Shown: positions 1 through 9,417, counted from the first letter of the stretch. The stretch is 53,168 nucleotides of DNA from Oscillospiraceae bacterium (GCA_031253495.1 JAIRWC010000038.1:1-53168), one strand, 5' to 3'. A program made the numbers and translations. The notes: generated by a model from the sequence alone, not told the origin.

Positions 1-1032
1 CGGAGCCACCAACCGGACCAGGGACTAACCATCCTCGCTCTGTCGTAATCGTCGCGTATAAAATACGCTCCGCTTGGTCTGTCGCTTAGCTGCCCGCTGT
101 CGCCGAAGTATTTCACCACTTCTTCAAGGCTTAACAGGAAGATATAATCTTCGGTGTCTTTCCCGCCCGACGTGCCGTACCACGGATTGTCCTTGTTTTT
201 TACTTTTGTCTTTACGACCCGCGCTTTGTCCGATTTGCCGAACGAGTTATAAAATTCACCGTTTAGATAAGCGCATAAGTCGCAGGTTTCCCATGTCGCG
301 CTTTGGTCGCTATACGCCCTTTTTTCTATTACTGTATCGGTGAGGATTAAGGCTTTGCCGTCCTTCACGTCCAGCACTCGCCAGTCATATTCGCCGAATT
401 TGATTGTGCTTCCTTTTTTCACGGTTGCCGTTCCCGATGTCTTTTTCGACTTAACCGCCGAGTTCGCGCCGGTATAATTCTTTCCGCTCACGGTTTTGTA
501 CGCCCTTACGCGGAAATAGTACGTCGTTCCGGAATCCAGCGCCTTAGTGGTGAATGTCGTGGTTGACGCGCCCTTCACGGTTTTGAGCAGTTTGTAATCG
601 CCGCTTTTGCTCTCGGAATAATACACCTTGTACCCCGTGACAAGAACCCGAAACCTTATCCCATTTAAGCGTGATTTTTTGCTTGCTTTCCGTAATTGAC
701 GAAATCGCCGCTTTTTTCGGCACGATTTTGAACGTCACGGTCTTGCTCCCCGAATAGTCGCCTTTGCCCGTGATTTTCACCGACGCTTTCCCGATGTTCT
801 TGTTCTTGCCGTACGAAAGCGTGTAGTCCGTCCCCGATTTAAGCGTCTTGCTCCCGTCTTTGACCGTAACGCCCGGTTTGAGCGACTTCCCCGTGTAGGC
901 TTGGTCGGAGATTTTCGAGATTGAAAGGGACGAAATCTTTTTCGCCGCCGCGCCCGCCGTAATCCCCGGAATTGCGGTTACCGCGATAACCATCGCCATG
1001 AATGTGCTTAACAGTTTCTTTTTCATTGACAT
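1..1032 (-). pseudogene. Secreted Fn3-like/DUF6273 protein, frameshifted and cut by the window edge
   Basis: The reading frame starts at 1032 (AAAGGCGG six bases upstream) with a signal peptide (KKK start, hydrophobic stretch, AGAAA). A Ser/Lys-rich domain with SLSISKISDQAYTG, a bacterial Ig-like repeat, follows. At about 641-643 one extra base shifts the frame: the original frame stops at 544. The next frame continues in register with GYKVYYSESKSGDYKLL and TTYYFRVRAY, a fibronectin type III repeat. It then runs into FGEYDWRVLDV, NPWYGTSGG and IFLLSLEEVVKYFGDSG, which are hallmarks of DUF6273, and stays open to base 1. Such proteins are exported or cell-surface proteins of clostridia with unknown function. 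The protein is either a recent pseudogene or an assembly/sequencing error, since the second half shows no other damage. Confidence 0.75.
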
Positions 1033-1059
1033 TATCCGCCTTTCACAAAAGTTTCACTT

Positions 1060-1088
1060 ATTATAACATTTTTTCGCGGGGATGTCTA
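1060..1088 (-). promoter_or_regulatory. Sigma-A-type promoter for the DUF6273 gene
   Basis: On the minus strand TAGACA (1083-1088) and TATAAT (1060-1065) are separated by 17 bases. Transcription would begin about 20 bases upstream of the ribosome binding site of the gene ending at 1032. Confidence 0.6.
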
Positions 1089-1171
1089 TTCGTATAATAC
1101 ACATAGTTTTGGCACCTTTTTTTTTTTTGTATATATTGCACAAAGGGTGGCAGTTCGACAAATCCCGCCGC

Positions 1172-1200
1172 TTGACATTCACGCAAAATTATGGTACACT
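1172..1200 (+). promoter_or_regulatory. Sigma-A-type promoter for the SEC-C protein
   Basis: TTGACA (1172-1177), a 17-base spacer and TACACT (1195-1200). It decides the start of the downstream gene: transcription would begin near 1207, so in-frame ATGs before that point cannot be used. Confidence 0.65.
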
Positions 1201-1271
1201 GCAAAATGCGGGCGGACGACAGCGTCGTCAACGCGGAATCGCCATATGTGAAAATTAAGGGGTATGCCGGT

Positions 1272-2645
1272 ATGACTGAAAAACAAGCGCAAAAGACTTT
1301 TGAAAAATATAACCCCGCGAGCAAAGCGGTCCGCTGTCCGAACGGGCGGGCGCCCGTTCGCAAATTGCTGGATATTTACGCGCGAGCCGCAATCAATCTT
1401 TATGGAATTATCTCCCGAAAAGAGCTTGCCGACATATTCAACAGCCAGAACGACGACCGGACAAGCGCCGACGAGGTGTTTTCCCTGCTTCTTCCTCTTG
1501 TGATAAAAAGCAAAAGACCGCGGTATTGCTTTTATAAGGATTATATCGTTCACTATTGGGCGTTTGACGATTTTGATTATGCCGATTATTGGCTGTGGGA
1601 GCAGAGCGATAAGCCCAGGTTTATCCCGGAAAAAGAAGAATTTTTGAAGTTTGAAAACCAATATTACGAGAGTGAATCGCAAGAAGCTTACTGGGAAAAG
1701 CTGTGGACGTTCATTGTAAAAGAATGGTCGGGTAATATTGAGCGTTATCGTTTTTTTAATGAGATAAAAGAGCTTTCGGCTTATAATTTCGAGCTTCGGG
1801 AAATCAGCGATTTGATTGACGAATACGGATTAATTTTCAAAAACGAAAAATCGACGCAAAATTTCTTTAATTTGCTTATGAACGCGCGGAATAATACCCG
1901 TTTATGGGCAAACAAGGGCTATTCTCCGAAAGAGTTGGTTGCGATTATGGAAAAGGAACGCCCCAAAGAGGCGCCCGTTGAAATGGTTATACATCAAAAT
2001 AAAAAAGTGGGCCCCAACGAGCCTTGCCCCTGCGGCAGCGGAAAAAAATACAAGAAATGCTGCCGCTTAACCGAAGAATCGGGAACGGCGCGGCTTTCTC
2101 GCAGCGAGTGCGGGCTGTTCTACGTAACTTGGTATAGGTTGCTTGATTATATAAATCGCAAATTGGATGTGGTCGATTATAAATTCAGCTTAAAATATCC
2201 CGATTTTCACGATGAAACCCTGCTTTATAAAATACGCGAGCGATTGTGGGAAGAACCGAAGTTAATCAGCGAATTTATCGACGAGAATAGCGGCAAGCTT
2301 TCCGATGAAGAAGCCGGTCTTTTGCGGTCCTGGGAGAAGCATCATATAAAACAGATGTTTTTCGTGGTGGATTATAAGCCGGAATATGCCGTTTTGCTCG
2401 GCAATGACGGAAAAAAAAGGGACGTACTTTACGGCGTGAAAGGTATGACCAGCTCCATTGCGGACACAATGCGGCGGGAATTGCCCATCCAGCTTGAGAC
2501 GGTGTTGCTTCCGTTCAAAGATATAATCATCTACGACAGCTTTATGAGCTCCATGCCCGTCAGCTTTGCCGCCGGCGCGAAGAGAGCGTTTGGCGAGATG
2601 TATGAAGCGGCGCTTGCGCATGGGATTATCACCCGTTTAGGGTAA
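1272..2645 (+). CDS. SEC-C metal-binding motif protein of unknown function
   Basis: Predicted 457 residues. The start at ATG 1272 is chosen because AAGGGG sits 9 bases upstream and the promoter at 1172-1200 excludes the earlier ATGs. A SEC-C motif (CPCGSGKKYKKCC) lies mid-protein at about residues 250-264, with the CXC...CC pattern that binds zinc in SecA and in many otherwise unrelated proteins. The rest is rich in charged and aromatic residues, lacks a signal peptide or membrane segment, and resembles no catalytic domain I recognise. It is a single-gene unit with its own promoter, upstream of the branched-chain amino acid operon. In known proteins this motif mediates contact with SecB or the ribosome; a role here is not established. 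Confidence 0.8.
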   Translation: MTEKQAQKTFEKYNPASKAVRCPNGRAPVRKLLDIYARAAINLYGIISRKELADIFNSQNDDRTSADEVFSLLLPLVIKSKRPRYCFYKDYIVHYWAFDDFDYADYWLWEQSDKPRFIPEKEEFLKFENQYYESESQEAYWEKLWTFIVKEWSGNIERYRFFNEIKELSAYNFELREISDLIDEYGLIFKNEKSTQNFFNLLMNARNNTRLWANKGYSPKELVAIMEKERPKEAPVEMVIHQNKKVGPNEPCPCGSGKKYKKCCRLTEESGTARLSRSECGLFYVTWYRLLDYINRKLDVVDYKFSLKYPDFHDETLLYKIRERLWEEPKLISEFIDENSGKLSDEEAGLLRSWEKHHIKQMFFVVDYKPEYAVLLGNDGKKRDVLYGVKGMTSSIADTMRRELPIQLETVLLPFKDIIIYDSFMSSMPVSFAAGAKRAFGEMYEAALAHGIITRLG

Positions 2646-2683
2646 TGACAGGCGGGAATAACGCTTCGCCCCCGTAACTTTAC

Positions 2684-2718
2684 GCGGCAGTTCCGCATGA
2701 AATGTGGAATTGCCGTAT
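2684..2718. repeat. Dispersed hairpin repeat, family 1, copy 1
   Basis: Inverted repeat with arms 2686-2698 (GGCAGTTCCGCAT) and 2702-2714 (ATGTGGAATTGCC) around a 3-base loop. It matches copies at 17904-17936 and 35671-35705. It lies just upstream of the ilvB promoter. Confidence 0.6.
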
Positions 2719-2725
2719 GTTGTTC

Positions 2726-2755
2726 TTGACTTGCGGCGGGAAAACATGATATAAT
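2726..2755 (+). promoter_or_regulatory. Sigma-A-type promoter of the ilvB-leuB operon
   Basis: TTGACT (2726-2731), an 18-base spacer and a perfect TATAAT (2750-2755). Transcription would begin near 2762, leaving a leader of about 43 bases. That is too short for a T-box or leader-peptide attenuator. Confidence 0.7.
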
Positions 2756-2804
2756 TTGACGGCGGGGGAATTTTGCCCGAACAAGTTTGACCGGGAGGGG
2801 AATT

Positions 2805-4502
2805 ATGCGTATGACGGGCGCGGACATACTTTTGGAATGTCTGCTTGAACAAGGCGCGGATACGGTTTTCGGGTATCCGGGCGGCGCGGTTTTGAACATT
2901 TACGACAGCCTTTATAAATATAAGGATAAAATCCGCCATATCATCACCTCCCACGAACAGCACGCGGGACACGCCGCCGACGGTTACGCGCGGGCCACGG
3001 GGAAAACCGGGGTCGTTCTCGCGACGAGCGGTCCGGGCGCGACGAATTTGGTTACGGCAATCGCGACGGCGCAAATGGATTCAATCCCGCTTGTGGCGGT
3101 TACGGGGAACGTCAACCTTGACCTTCTCGGGTTAGACAGTTTTCAAGAGGTGGATATAACGGGGATAACCATGCCCGTTACAAAGCATAATTTCCTCGTC
3201 CGCGACGCCGGGGATTTGGCCGGCACGGTGCGCGAGGCGTTTTTTATCGCCGGCGACGGGCGAAAAGGCGCCGTCCTTATCGACATACCTAAGGACGTTA
3301 CGGCGGCGTTCGCCGACTATGAACCCGCCGAAAACGGTTACCGCGCCGCAAACGCGTTGAAAAAACGGGAAAATCCCGATTTGGAACGGCAAATTAAAGA
3401 AGCCGCCGAGCTTCTCCGCGTTTGTGAACGCCCTTATATTTACACCGGCGGCGGGGTGATTTCGGCAGGCGCGGAAAAAGAATTGGCGCTGTTCGCGCGG
3501 ATTATCGACGCCCCGGTGTCAAGCTCGCTTATGGGGCAGGGGTGCTTTGACCAAACCGATTCCCGCTATATCGGGATGCTCGGTATGCACGGAACCAAGG
3601 CGGCGGCTGAAACGGTGCGTCATTGCGATTTGTTCGTCGCGCTCGGAACGCGCTTTTCCGACAGGGTAACGGGCGATAAGACGGTTTTCGCCAAAGGCGC
3701 GAAAATTCTGCACATTGACATCGACGAGGCGGAACACGGGAAAAACGTTACCCCGCATATTGAGGTTCGGGGCGACTTGAAGGAAATTTTAGCAAGGTTC
3801 AATAAAATGCTCCCCCGCCGTCATAACGGCGATTGGAACAAAAAGGCGAAGCGGCTCCATTCTGTCCACTCGGCGAAACAAAAGGGAACCGTCGAGTTCC
3901 CCGTAACCCCGCAAGCGGTTATAACCGAGCTTGACCGCCTTACCGACGGAGAGGCGATAATCACCACGGAGGTGGGGCAAAACCAGATGTGGGCGGCGAT
4001 GTATTACCGCTACAAGACGCCGAGGAGCTTTATTTCGTCGGGCGGATTGGGAACAATGGGGTTCGGGTTGGGCGCGGCAATCGGCGCGAAAATAGGTAAA
4101 CCTGAAAAGGTTGTCGTAAATATAGCGGGCGACGGCTCTTTCGGGATGAACATGAACGAGCTGATTACTTTGGCCGAACATAACATCCCCGTAATCGAGC
4201 TTGTTTTGAATAATTCCGTACTCGGAATGGTTCGGCAATGGCAGAGGCTGTTTTATGGAAAGCGGTTTTCCGAAACCACTCTCGACCGTTCCTTCGATTA
4301 TATGAAATTGGCCGACGCTTTCGGGATTGCGGCTTTTAAAATCAAGCGGGAAGACGATGTCGAACCCGTCCTCGCGAAAGCGCTGGAAACGGCGAAAAAC
4401 AGACCGGTTCTCATAGAGTGCGAAATAGACCGCGATTTGAACGTTTTGCCGATGGTTCCGGCGGGAAAGCCGATAACAGACCCCATCATGGAGATTGATT
4501 AG
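2805..4502 (+). CDS. ilvB: Acetolactate synthase large (catalytic) subunit
   Basis: Predicted 565 residues. It condenses two pyruvates to 2-acetolactate (valine/leucine) or pyruvate with 2-oxobutanoate to 2-aceto-2-hydroxybutanoate (isoleucine), using ThDP, FAD and Mg2+. The N-terminal ThDP domain has the catalytic Glu in SHEQHAGHAADGYARATG. The central domain carries the FAD-binding region, and the C-terminal domain has the ThDP/Mg motif GDGSFGMNMNE followed by NNSVLGMVRQWQ. Length is normal for the family. Start ATG 2805 follows GGGAGGGG at a good distance; a TTG 18 bases upstream overlaps the RBS and is unlikely. It is first gene of the operon, with ilvN next. No ilvC or ilvD is present in the window. 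Confidence 0.95.
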   Translation: MRMTGADILLECLLEQGADTVFGYPGGAVLNIYDSLYKYKDKIRHIITSHEQHAGHAADGYARATGKTGVVLATSGPGATNLVTAIATAQMDSIPLVAVTGNVNLDLLGLDSFQEVDITGITMPVTKHNFLVRDAGDLAGTVREAFFIAGDGRKGAVLIDIPKDVTAAFADYEPAENGYRAANALKKRENPDLERQIKEAAELLRVCERPYIYTGGGVISAGAEKELALFARIIDAPVSSSLMGQGCFDQTDSRYIGMLGMHGTKAAAETVRHCDLFVALGTRFSDRVTGDKTVFAKGAKILHIDIDEAEHGKNVTPHIEVRGDLKEILARFNKMLPRRHNGDWNKKAKRLHSVHSAKQKGTVEFPVTPQAVITELDRLTDGEAIITTEVGQNQMWAAMYYRYKTPRSFISSGGLGTMGFGLGAAIGAKIGKPEKVVVNIAGDGSFGMNMNELITLAEHNIPVIELVLNNSVLGMVRQWQRLFYGKRFSETTLDRSFDYMKLADAFGIAAFKIKREDDVEPVLAKALETAKNRPVLIECEIDRDLNVLPMVPAGKPITDPIMEID

Positions 4503-4511
4503 TTTGGTGTT

Positions 4512-4536
4512 GTTTCTCGTTTAATTGCCGTAAACG
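4512..4536. repeat. Family 2 repeat element, reverse orientation
   Basis: GTTTCTCGTTTAA (4512-4524) is the exact reverse complement of the TTAAACGAGAAAC core found at 15101-15113, 18778-18790 and 35656-35668. A partial right arm (AAACGAAAA) follows, so it may fold as a weak hairpin between ilvB and ilvN. Confidence 0.5.
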
Positions 4537-4551
4537 AAAAAAGAAGGGAAC

Positions 4552-4836
4552 GTGGTAAACCGCGGTTTTCAAAGCCGCGCGGCGAACCACGCGGCGTGTG
4601 ATATGGAAAAGCAAACGTTTGTTTTAAGAACCGAAAACCGCGTGGACGCGTTGAGGCGCGTCGCGGGGATTTTCAGCAGAAACGGGTGCAATATCGAAAC
4701 GGTTAACGCCCGCCCGGAAGGAAACGCGTCGGTTATGGAGATTACGGTTTTTTTGAGCGGCGAAAAGGCGCGCGAGTTGAAGAAAGCGCTTAACCGCCTT
4801 TACGACGTGATAAGTGTTGACGTCAAAGCAAAATAG
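4552..4836 (+). CDS. ilvN: Acetolactate synthase small subunit, ACT domain only
   Basis: Up to 94 residues. It contains one ACT domain (FVLRTENRVDALRRVAGIF, then GCNIETVNARP) and lacks the C-terminal domain of the long IlvN/IlvH type, so it resembles the short IlvM-like regulatory subunits. ACT domains of these subunits bind valine or other branched-chain amino acids and tune IlvB. The GTG at 4552 has GAAGGGA directly upstream. The ATG at 4603 would give 77 residues and begin right at the ACT domain, as homologues do, but has no visible ribosome binding site. The start is therefore uncertain. It lies between ilvB and cimA, 10 bases before the cimA start. Confidence 0.85.
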   Translation: MVNRGFQSRAANHAACDMEKQTFVLRTENRVDALRRVAGIFSRNGCNIETVNARPEGNASVMEITVFLSGEKARELKKALNRLYDVISVDVKAK

Positions 4837-4846
4837 GAGTATAATT

Positions 4847-6418
4847 ATGAAAGGCGCGAAATTGCAAATCTTTGATTCCACTTTGCGGGACGGGGCGCAG
4901 GGGGAGGGCGTGAGTTTTTCCGTCGCGGACAAACTGAAAATCCTCGGGAAATTGGACGATTTCGGTATAGATTATGTCGAAGCGGGAAACCCGGGGTCAA
5001 ACCCCAAGGATTTGGAATTTTTCAAAAAAGCCTCCGGTATGGAGTTAAAATCCGTTAAACTCGTTGCGTTCGGCTCAACCAAGCGGAAAAACCTGCTCCC
5101 CGGCGACGATGACAACCTTAAAGCATTGATAGAAGCGAATACCGATTGTATCGCGATTTTCGGAAAAAGCCACGATTTTCACGTTGATTGCATATTGCGG
5201 GTTACGTTAGAGGAAAATTTGGCGATGATTGGGGAAACGGTGGAATATCTTACAGGGAAAGGCAAAACCGTTTTCTTTGACGCGGAACATTTTTTCGACG
5301 GGTATAAATCCAATCAGGTTTACGCTATGCAAACGGTTATAACGGCGGCGGAAAAGGGAGCGAAAGTCGTGGTGCTGTGCGATACAAACGGCGGGTGTTT
5401 TCCTGATGAAATCGCTCAAATAACCGAAAAAGTCCGTAAACATATAAAAGTTGACATAGGTATTCACTGCCATAACGACACGGGGTGCGCGGTAGCCAAT
5501 TCAATCGCCGCCGTAAAAAGCGGGGCGGTCCAAGTGCAGGGAACGTTCGTCGGCATAGGGGAGCGGTGCGGCAATGCCAACCTATCTGTGTTGATACCTA
5601 ACCTGCAGCTTAAATTGGGATATTCCTGCGTGCCGGAAGAAAGCGCGGGGGAACTCACCGAAACGGCGAACTTCATAGCCGAGGTGGCGAACATCAGGCT
5701 TCCGCGGAATCTGCCGTACGTGGGCGGGGCGGCTTTCGCGCATAAGGGCGGGATGCATGCCGACGGGGTGGCGAAGAACCCCGCCACGTTTGAGCACATC
5801 GCGCCCGAAACCGTGGGCAACGAGCGGAATTTCCTGCTGTCTGAGGTATCGGGGAGGTCCGCGCTTATATCCAAAATCAAGAAAATCGACCCGAATTTGG
5901 ATAAAACCGACCCTATCGTCCGAAAATTAACCGACAGGATAAAAGAGCTGGAGCACAAGGGCTATCAGTTTGAAGCGGCGGACGCGAGTTTCGAGTTGCT
6001 TGTGCTTAGGGAATTAGGGTGGTTTGCGCCCTATTTTGAAGTCGTTGATTTTAAAATTGTGTCGTCGCTTTCCACGAAGGCGAGCGCGATGATAAAAATT
6101 CGCGTGGACGAGAAATACGAGATTTCGGCGGACGAAGGGGACGGTCCCGTCAACGCGATTGACAAGGCTTTGCGGAAAGCGCTTGAGGTGTTTTATCCCG
6201 CTTTGGGAAAAGTCAGGCTGACGGATTATAAAGTCAGGATAATCAATTCGGGCGATAATACGGCGGCGGTAACGCGGGTGCTTATCGAAAGCGCCGACGG
6301 GGCCGCGAGCTGGACGACGGTCGGCGCGAGCGAGAACATTATCAACGCGAGTATGACCGCGTTGTTGGATTCTTTGGAATATTCGCTGTACATGAACGGG
6401 GAGCGCAACTATAACTGA
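4847..6418 (+). CDS. cimA: (R)-citramalate synthase
   Basis: Predicted 523 residues. It condenses acetyl-CoA with pyruvate to (R)-citramalate, the entry to the threonine-independent isoleucine route. The DRE-TIM barrel starts with DSTLRDGAQGEGVSFSVADK. HCHNDTGCAVANS provides the metal-binding HxH, and QGTFVGIGERCGNANL follows. The C-terminal third is the LeuA-type allosteric domain. This arrangement and a length of ~520 fit the CimA family rather than 2-isopropylmalate synthase (LeuA), and the barrel lacks LeuA-typical spacing. Start ATG 4847 is set by TAGGAGT seven bases upstream. It lies between ilvBN and leuCDB, whose enzymes can convert citramalate to 2-oxobutanoate. Substrate specificity is inferred from family and context. 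Confidence 0.9.
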   Translation: MKGAKLQIFDSTLRDGAQGEGVSFSVADKLKILGKLDDFGIDYVEAGNPGSNPKDLEFFKKASGMELKSVKLVAFGSTKRKNLLPGDDDNLKALIEANTDCIAIFGKSHDFHVDCILRVTLEENLAMIGETVEYLTGKGKTVFFDAEHFFDGYKSNQVYAMQTVITAAEKGAKVVVLCDTNGGCFPDEIAQITEKVRKHIKVDIGIHCHNDTGCAVANSIAAVKSGAVQVQGTFVGIGERCGNANLSVLIPNLQLKLGYSCVPEESAGELTETANFIAEVANIRLPRNLPYVGGAAFAHKGGMHADGVAKNPATFEHIAPETVGNERNFLLSEVSGRSALISKIKKIDPNLDKTDPIVRKLTDRIKELEHKGYQFEAADASFELLVLRELGWFAPYFEVVDFKIVSSLSTKASAMIKIRVDEKYEISADEGDGPVNAIDKALRKALEVFYPALGKVRLTDYKVRIINSGDNTAAVTRVLIESADGAASWTTVGASENIINASMTALLDSLEYSLYMNGERNYN

Positions 6419-6454
6419 ACCGCCGCCCGAATAAAAATCAAGGAGAAAATTATC

Positions 6455-7708
6455 ATGCCGATGACGATGACGCAGAAAATCCTCGCCAAACACGCGGGGG
6501 CGGATTCCGTAACCGCCGGGCGGCTGATTAAAGCGAAAGCGGACATGGTGCTCGGCAACGACATAACAAGCCCCGTCGCCGTCAACGAATTTGAGAAAGC
6601 GGGTTTTGACAGGGTTTTCGACGCGAAAAAAATCGCTTTGGTCATGGACCATTTCACCCCGAACAAAGACGTCAAGGCGGCGGAACAGTGCAAACAGTGC
6701 CGCGAGTTCGCCGTGAAGCACGGTATCGAACACTTCTACGATTCCGGGGATGTCGGGGTGGAACACGCGCTTTTACCCGAAAAAGGCATGGTCGCGCCCG
6801 GGGAACTGATTATAGGCGCGGACAGCCATACCTGCACTTACGGGGCGTTGGGCGCGTTCTCGACGGGGGTGGGTTCCACCGATATGGCGGCGGGGATGGC
6901 GACGGGCGAGGCGTGGTTCAAGGTTCCCGAAGCCATACGGTTCAACCTGACCGGCAAACTTGGCGAAAACGTTTCCGGAAAGGACGTGATTTTGAGTATT
7001 ATCGGGCTAATCGGGGTGGACGGCGCGCTTTACAAGTCAATGGAATTCGGCGGGGAAGGAATGGGGAACCTTTCGATTGACGACCGTTTGTGCATGGCGA
7101 ACATGACCGTCGAGGCGGGCGGGAAAAACGGAATTTTCGAGGTTGACCGCGTTACGCTGGATTACATAAGCGATAAGGTCGAGCGGGATTATGAAATCTT
7201 TTCGCCCGATAAAGACGCGGAATACGCCGGGGTTTTCGATATCGATTTAAGCGGGGTGAAACCGACGGTGGCGTTCCCGCATTTGCCGGGCAACACCAAG
7301 ACGGTCGGCGAAATCGGCGACGTGAAAATAGACCAGGTGGTTATCGGCAGCTGCACGAACGGCAGGCTTTCCGACATGAGGACGGCGGCGGAAATCCTCA
7401 AAGGGAAAAAGACGGCGAAAGGCGTAAGGTGCCTCGTTATCCCCGCCACGCAAAAAATCTTCCTCGAGTGTATACGGTTAGGGTACGCCGAAATTTTCAC
7501 GGAGGCGGGGTGCGTGTTCAACACCCCGACCTGCGGACCGTGTTTGGGCGGGCATACGGGCGTTCTCGCGGCGGGGGAAAGGTGCGTGGCGACCACCAAC
7601 CGCAATTTCGTGGGGAGAATGGGGCATAAGGACAGCGAGGTTTATCTGGCGGGGCCGGCGGTGGCGGCTTACAGCGCGATTGCCGGAAAAATAAGCGCGG
7701 GAGAATAG
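6455..7708 (+). CDS. leuC: 3-isopropylmalate/(R)-2-methylmalate dehydratase large subunit
   Basis: Predicted 417 residues, the short clostridial/archaeal type of the aconitase superfamily. It isomerises isopropylmalate or citramalate with LeuD through a [4Fe-4S] cluster. Cluster ligands are visible in [10 protein letters not shown] and in [36 protein letters not shown] is the conserved substrate and cluster region. AAGGAG lies 9 bases before the ATG. Because cimA is in the same operon and no leuA is, its main job here is probably citramalate to erythro-3-methylmalate, with leucine synthesis possible if leuA exists elsewhere. Confidence 0.93.
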   Translation: MPMTMTQKILAKHAGADSVTAGRLIKAKADMVLGNDITSPVAVNEFEKAGFDRVFDAKKIALVMDHFTPNKDVKAAEQCKQCREFAVKHGIEHFYDSGDVGVEHALLPEKGMVAPGELIIGADSHTCTYGALGAFSTGVGSTDMAAGMATGEAWFKVPEAIRFNLTGKLGENVSGKDVILSIIGLIGVDGALYKSMEFGGEGMGNLSIDDRLCMANMTVEAGGKNGIFEVDRVTLDYISDKVERDYEIFSPDKDAEYAGVFDIDLSGVKPTVAFPHLPGNTKTVGEIGDVKIDQVVIGSCTNGRLSDMRTAAEILKGKKTAKGVRCLVIPATQKIFLECIRLGYAEIFTEAGCVFNTPTCGPCLGGHTGVLAAGERCVATTNRNFVGRMGHKDSEVYLAGPAVAAYSAIAGKISAGE

Positions 7709-7750
7709 CAGACCTCCTCGGAAAGCGAGCGGGGTTGCGGAGATTTAAAC

Positions 7751-8245
7751 ATGAAAGTAAAAGGTTATGTTCACAAATACGGGGACAATATTGACACCGA
7801 CGTGATAATCCCCGCGCGATACCTGAACACCTCCGACGTGAAGGAGCTCGCCTCCCGCTGTATGGAGGGCGTCGACGCGGAATTCGCCGGAAAAGTCAGG
7901 CGGGGCGACATAATGGCGGGGGGAGCCAATTTCGGGTGCGGAAGCTCCCGCGAACACGCGCCCATTGCCATTAAAGAAAGCGGCGTTTCCTGCGTAATCG
8001 CCAAAACGTTCGCGAGGATTTTCTACCGCAACGCCATTAACATAGGCCTGCCTATCCTCGAATGTCCCGAAGCGGCGGAGGAAATACGAAACGGCGACGA
8101 GGCGGAAATCGACTTCGACGCCGGAACCGTAACGGATTTAACGTCAGGCAAGCGCTATAAAGCCGAGCCTTTCCCGGACTTTATCAAAGAAATCATAAGT
8201 CATGGCGGGCTTTTAAACTCCATTAAGGGGGAAAAACATGAATAA
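7751..8245 (+). CDS. leuD: 3-isopropylmalate/(R)-2-methylmalate dehydratase small subunit
   Basis: Predicted 164 residues, the swivel domain that completes the LeuC active site. Typical motifs are [16 protein letters not shown] near the N terminus, [19 protein letters not shown] in the middle and [17 protein letters not shown]. Length matches the short LeuD type that partners with ~420-residue LeuC. CGGAGA lies eight bases before ATG 7751. Its last eight bases overlap leuB, indicating translational coupling. Confidence 0.93.
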   Translation: MKVKGYVHKYGDNIDTDVIIPARYLNTSDVKELASRCMEGVDAEFAGKVRRGDIMAGGANFGCGSSREHAPIAIKESGVSCVIAKTFARIFYRNAINIGLPILECPEAAEEIRNGDEAEIDFDAGTVTDLTSGKRYKAEPFPDFIKEIISHGGLLNSIKGEKHE

Positions 8246-9323
8246 GGCAATCACCGTTATCAAAGGCGACGGAATAGGTCCGGAAATCACCGCGCAGGCG
8301 GTTCGCGCGCTTGAAAAAATCGCCGCCAAATTCGGGCATGAGTTTACTTTCGGTTACGCGTTGATGGGCGGTTGCGCGTTGGACGAATACGGCGTCCCTT
8401 TGCCCGAGGAAACGATAGATATGTGCCGCGAAAGCGACGCGGTTCTTTTGGGGGCGGTGGGCGGTCCGAAATGGGATTACGGTCCGGGTCATCTGCGCCC
8501 GGAAGCGGGGTTGCTCGGTATTCGCGGGGCGCTGGGGCTTTTCGCGAATATTCGCCCCGTCAAGCTGTTCCCCGCGCTGAAAAAATCCTGCCCGCTGAAA
8601 GACGCCGCGCAAAAAATAGACATGATAATCGTCCGCGAACTTACAAGCGGCGCGTATTTCGGCGACAGGCGGACCTACACCGACGAAGAGGGTTACAAAA
8701 CCGCCTACGACACCATGAAGTACAACGATTATGAAATCCGCCGGATTGCCCGCGTGGCGTTCGATTTGGCGCGAAAACGCGGCAAAGGCTTAATCAGCGT
8801 GGACAAGGCAAACGTCCTCGATTCCTCGCGGCTGTGGCGGGAAATAGTCAAGGACGTCAGGGCGATGGATTATCTCGACGTGGAATTGTCCGATATGCTC
8901 GTGGATAACGCGGCGATGCAGTTAATCCGCAATCCCGCGCAGTTTGACGTAATCGTTACCGAAAACCTTTTCGGGGACATACTCTCCGACGAGGCGAGTA
9001 TGCTTACGGGTTCGCTGGGTATGTTGCCTTCCGCCAGCCTCGGAAGTTCGGGGTTGGGGTTATACGAGCCCATCCACGGTTCCGCGCCCGACATAGCGGG
9101 GACGGATACGGCAAACCCGACGGCGGCCATTCTTTCGGCGGCGATGATGCTGCGTTTTTCGCTGGAAATGGAGAGGGAAGCCGACGAAATCGAAACGGCG
9201 GTAACACGCGTGCTTAACCGCGGTTACCGCACGGCGGATATAATATGCAAAAGCGAATTGAGTTCGTGCGAGGTCGTGGGCTGCGAAAAAATGGGCCGGT
9301 TAATCGCGGACGAGATAAAATAG
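8238..9323 (+). CDS. leuB: 3-isopropylmalate/3-methylmalate dehydrogenase
   Basis: Predicted 361 residues. NAD-dependent oxidative decarboxylase of the isocitrate/isopropylmalate dehydrogenase family. Seen: GDGIGPEI at the N terminus, [11 protein letters not shown], the substrate-binding [28 protein letters not shown], the catalytic Lys/Tyr region [17 protein letters not shown], the metal-binding [15 protein letters not shown] and the NAD-binding [21 protein letters not shown]. It starts inside the end of leuD (8-base overlap). As last gene of the operon it would yield 2-oxobutanoate from 3-methylmalate, the substrate IlvB needs for isoleucine. Confidence 0.95.
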   Translation: MNKAITVIKGDGIGPEITAQAVRALEKIAAKFGHEFTFGYALMGGCALDEYGVPLPEETIDMCRESDAVLLGAVGGPKWDYGPGHLRPEAGLLGIRGALGLFANIRPVKLFPALKKSCPLKDAAQKIDMIIVRELTSGAYFGDRRTYTDEEGYKTAYDTMKYNDYEIRRIARVAFDLARKRGKGLISVDKANVLDSSRLWREIVKDVRAMDYLDVELSDMLVDNAAMQLIRNPAQFDVIVTENLFGDILSDEASMLTGSLGMLPSASLGSSGLGLYEPIHGSAPDIAGTDTANPTAAILSAAMMLRFSLEMEREADEIETAVTRVLNRGYRTADIICKSELSSCEVVGCEKMGRLIADEIK

Positions 9324-9362
9324 ACCTCCTCGAAAAACCGTATCGCGGCGGTTTCGCGGGGA

Positions 9363-9391
9363 TTGACAAACGGTGGTTTTAAGTGTATAAT
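9363..9391 (+). promoter_or_regulatory. Consensus sigma-A promoter of secA
   Basis: Perfect TTGACA (9363-9368), 17-base spacer and perfect TATAAT (9386-9391), 26 bases before the secA start. It is one of the strongest-looking promoters in the window. Confidence 0.8.
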
Positions 9392-9417
9392 GTCCTATAT
9401 ACGAGGGGGTCTGTTAC

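Noticed and set aside
1113-1150. T-rich tract with imperfect GGCACC/GGGTGGC arms as a terminator between divergent genes
   Set aside because: Both flanking genes point away from it, and the stem is poor; probably just an upstream homopolymer.
2756-2804. A T-box or leader-peptide attenuator before ilvB
   Set aside because: The leader is only ~43 bases, without a terminator stem or codon run.
6014-6766. A 250-codon minus-strand open frame across cimA and leuC
   Set aside because: Shadow of two well-supported genes, no leader or recognisable domain.
7711-9334. AGACCTCCTCG directly after both the leuC and leuB stop codons (7710-7720, 9323-9333) as a regulatory element
   Set aside because: An 11-base match complementary to the Shine-Dalgarno sequence is curious but can arise by chance in GC-rich DNA; no structure supports it.
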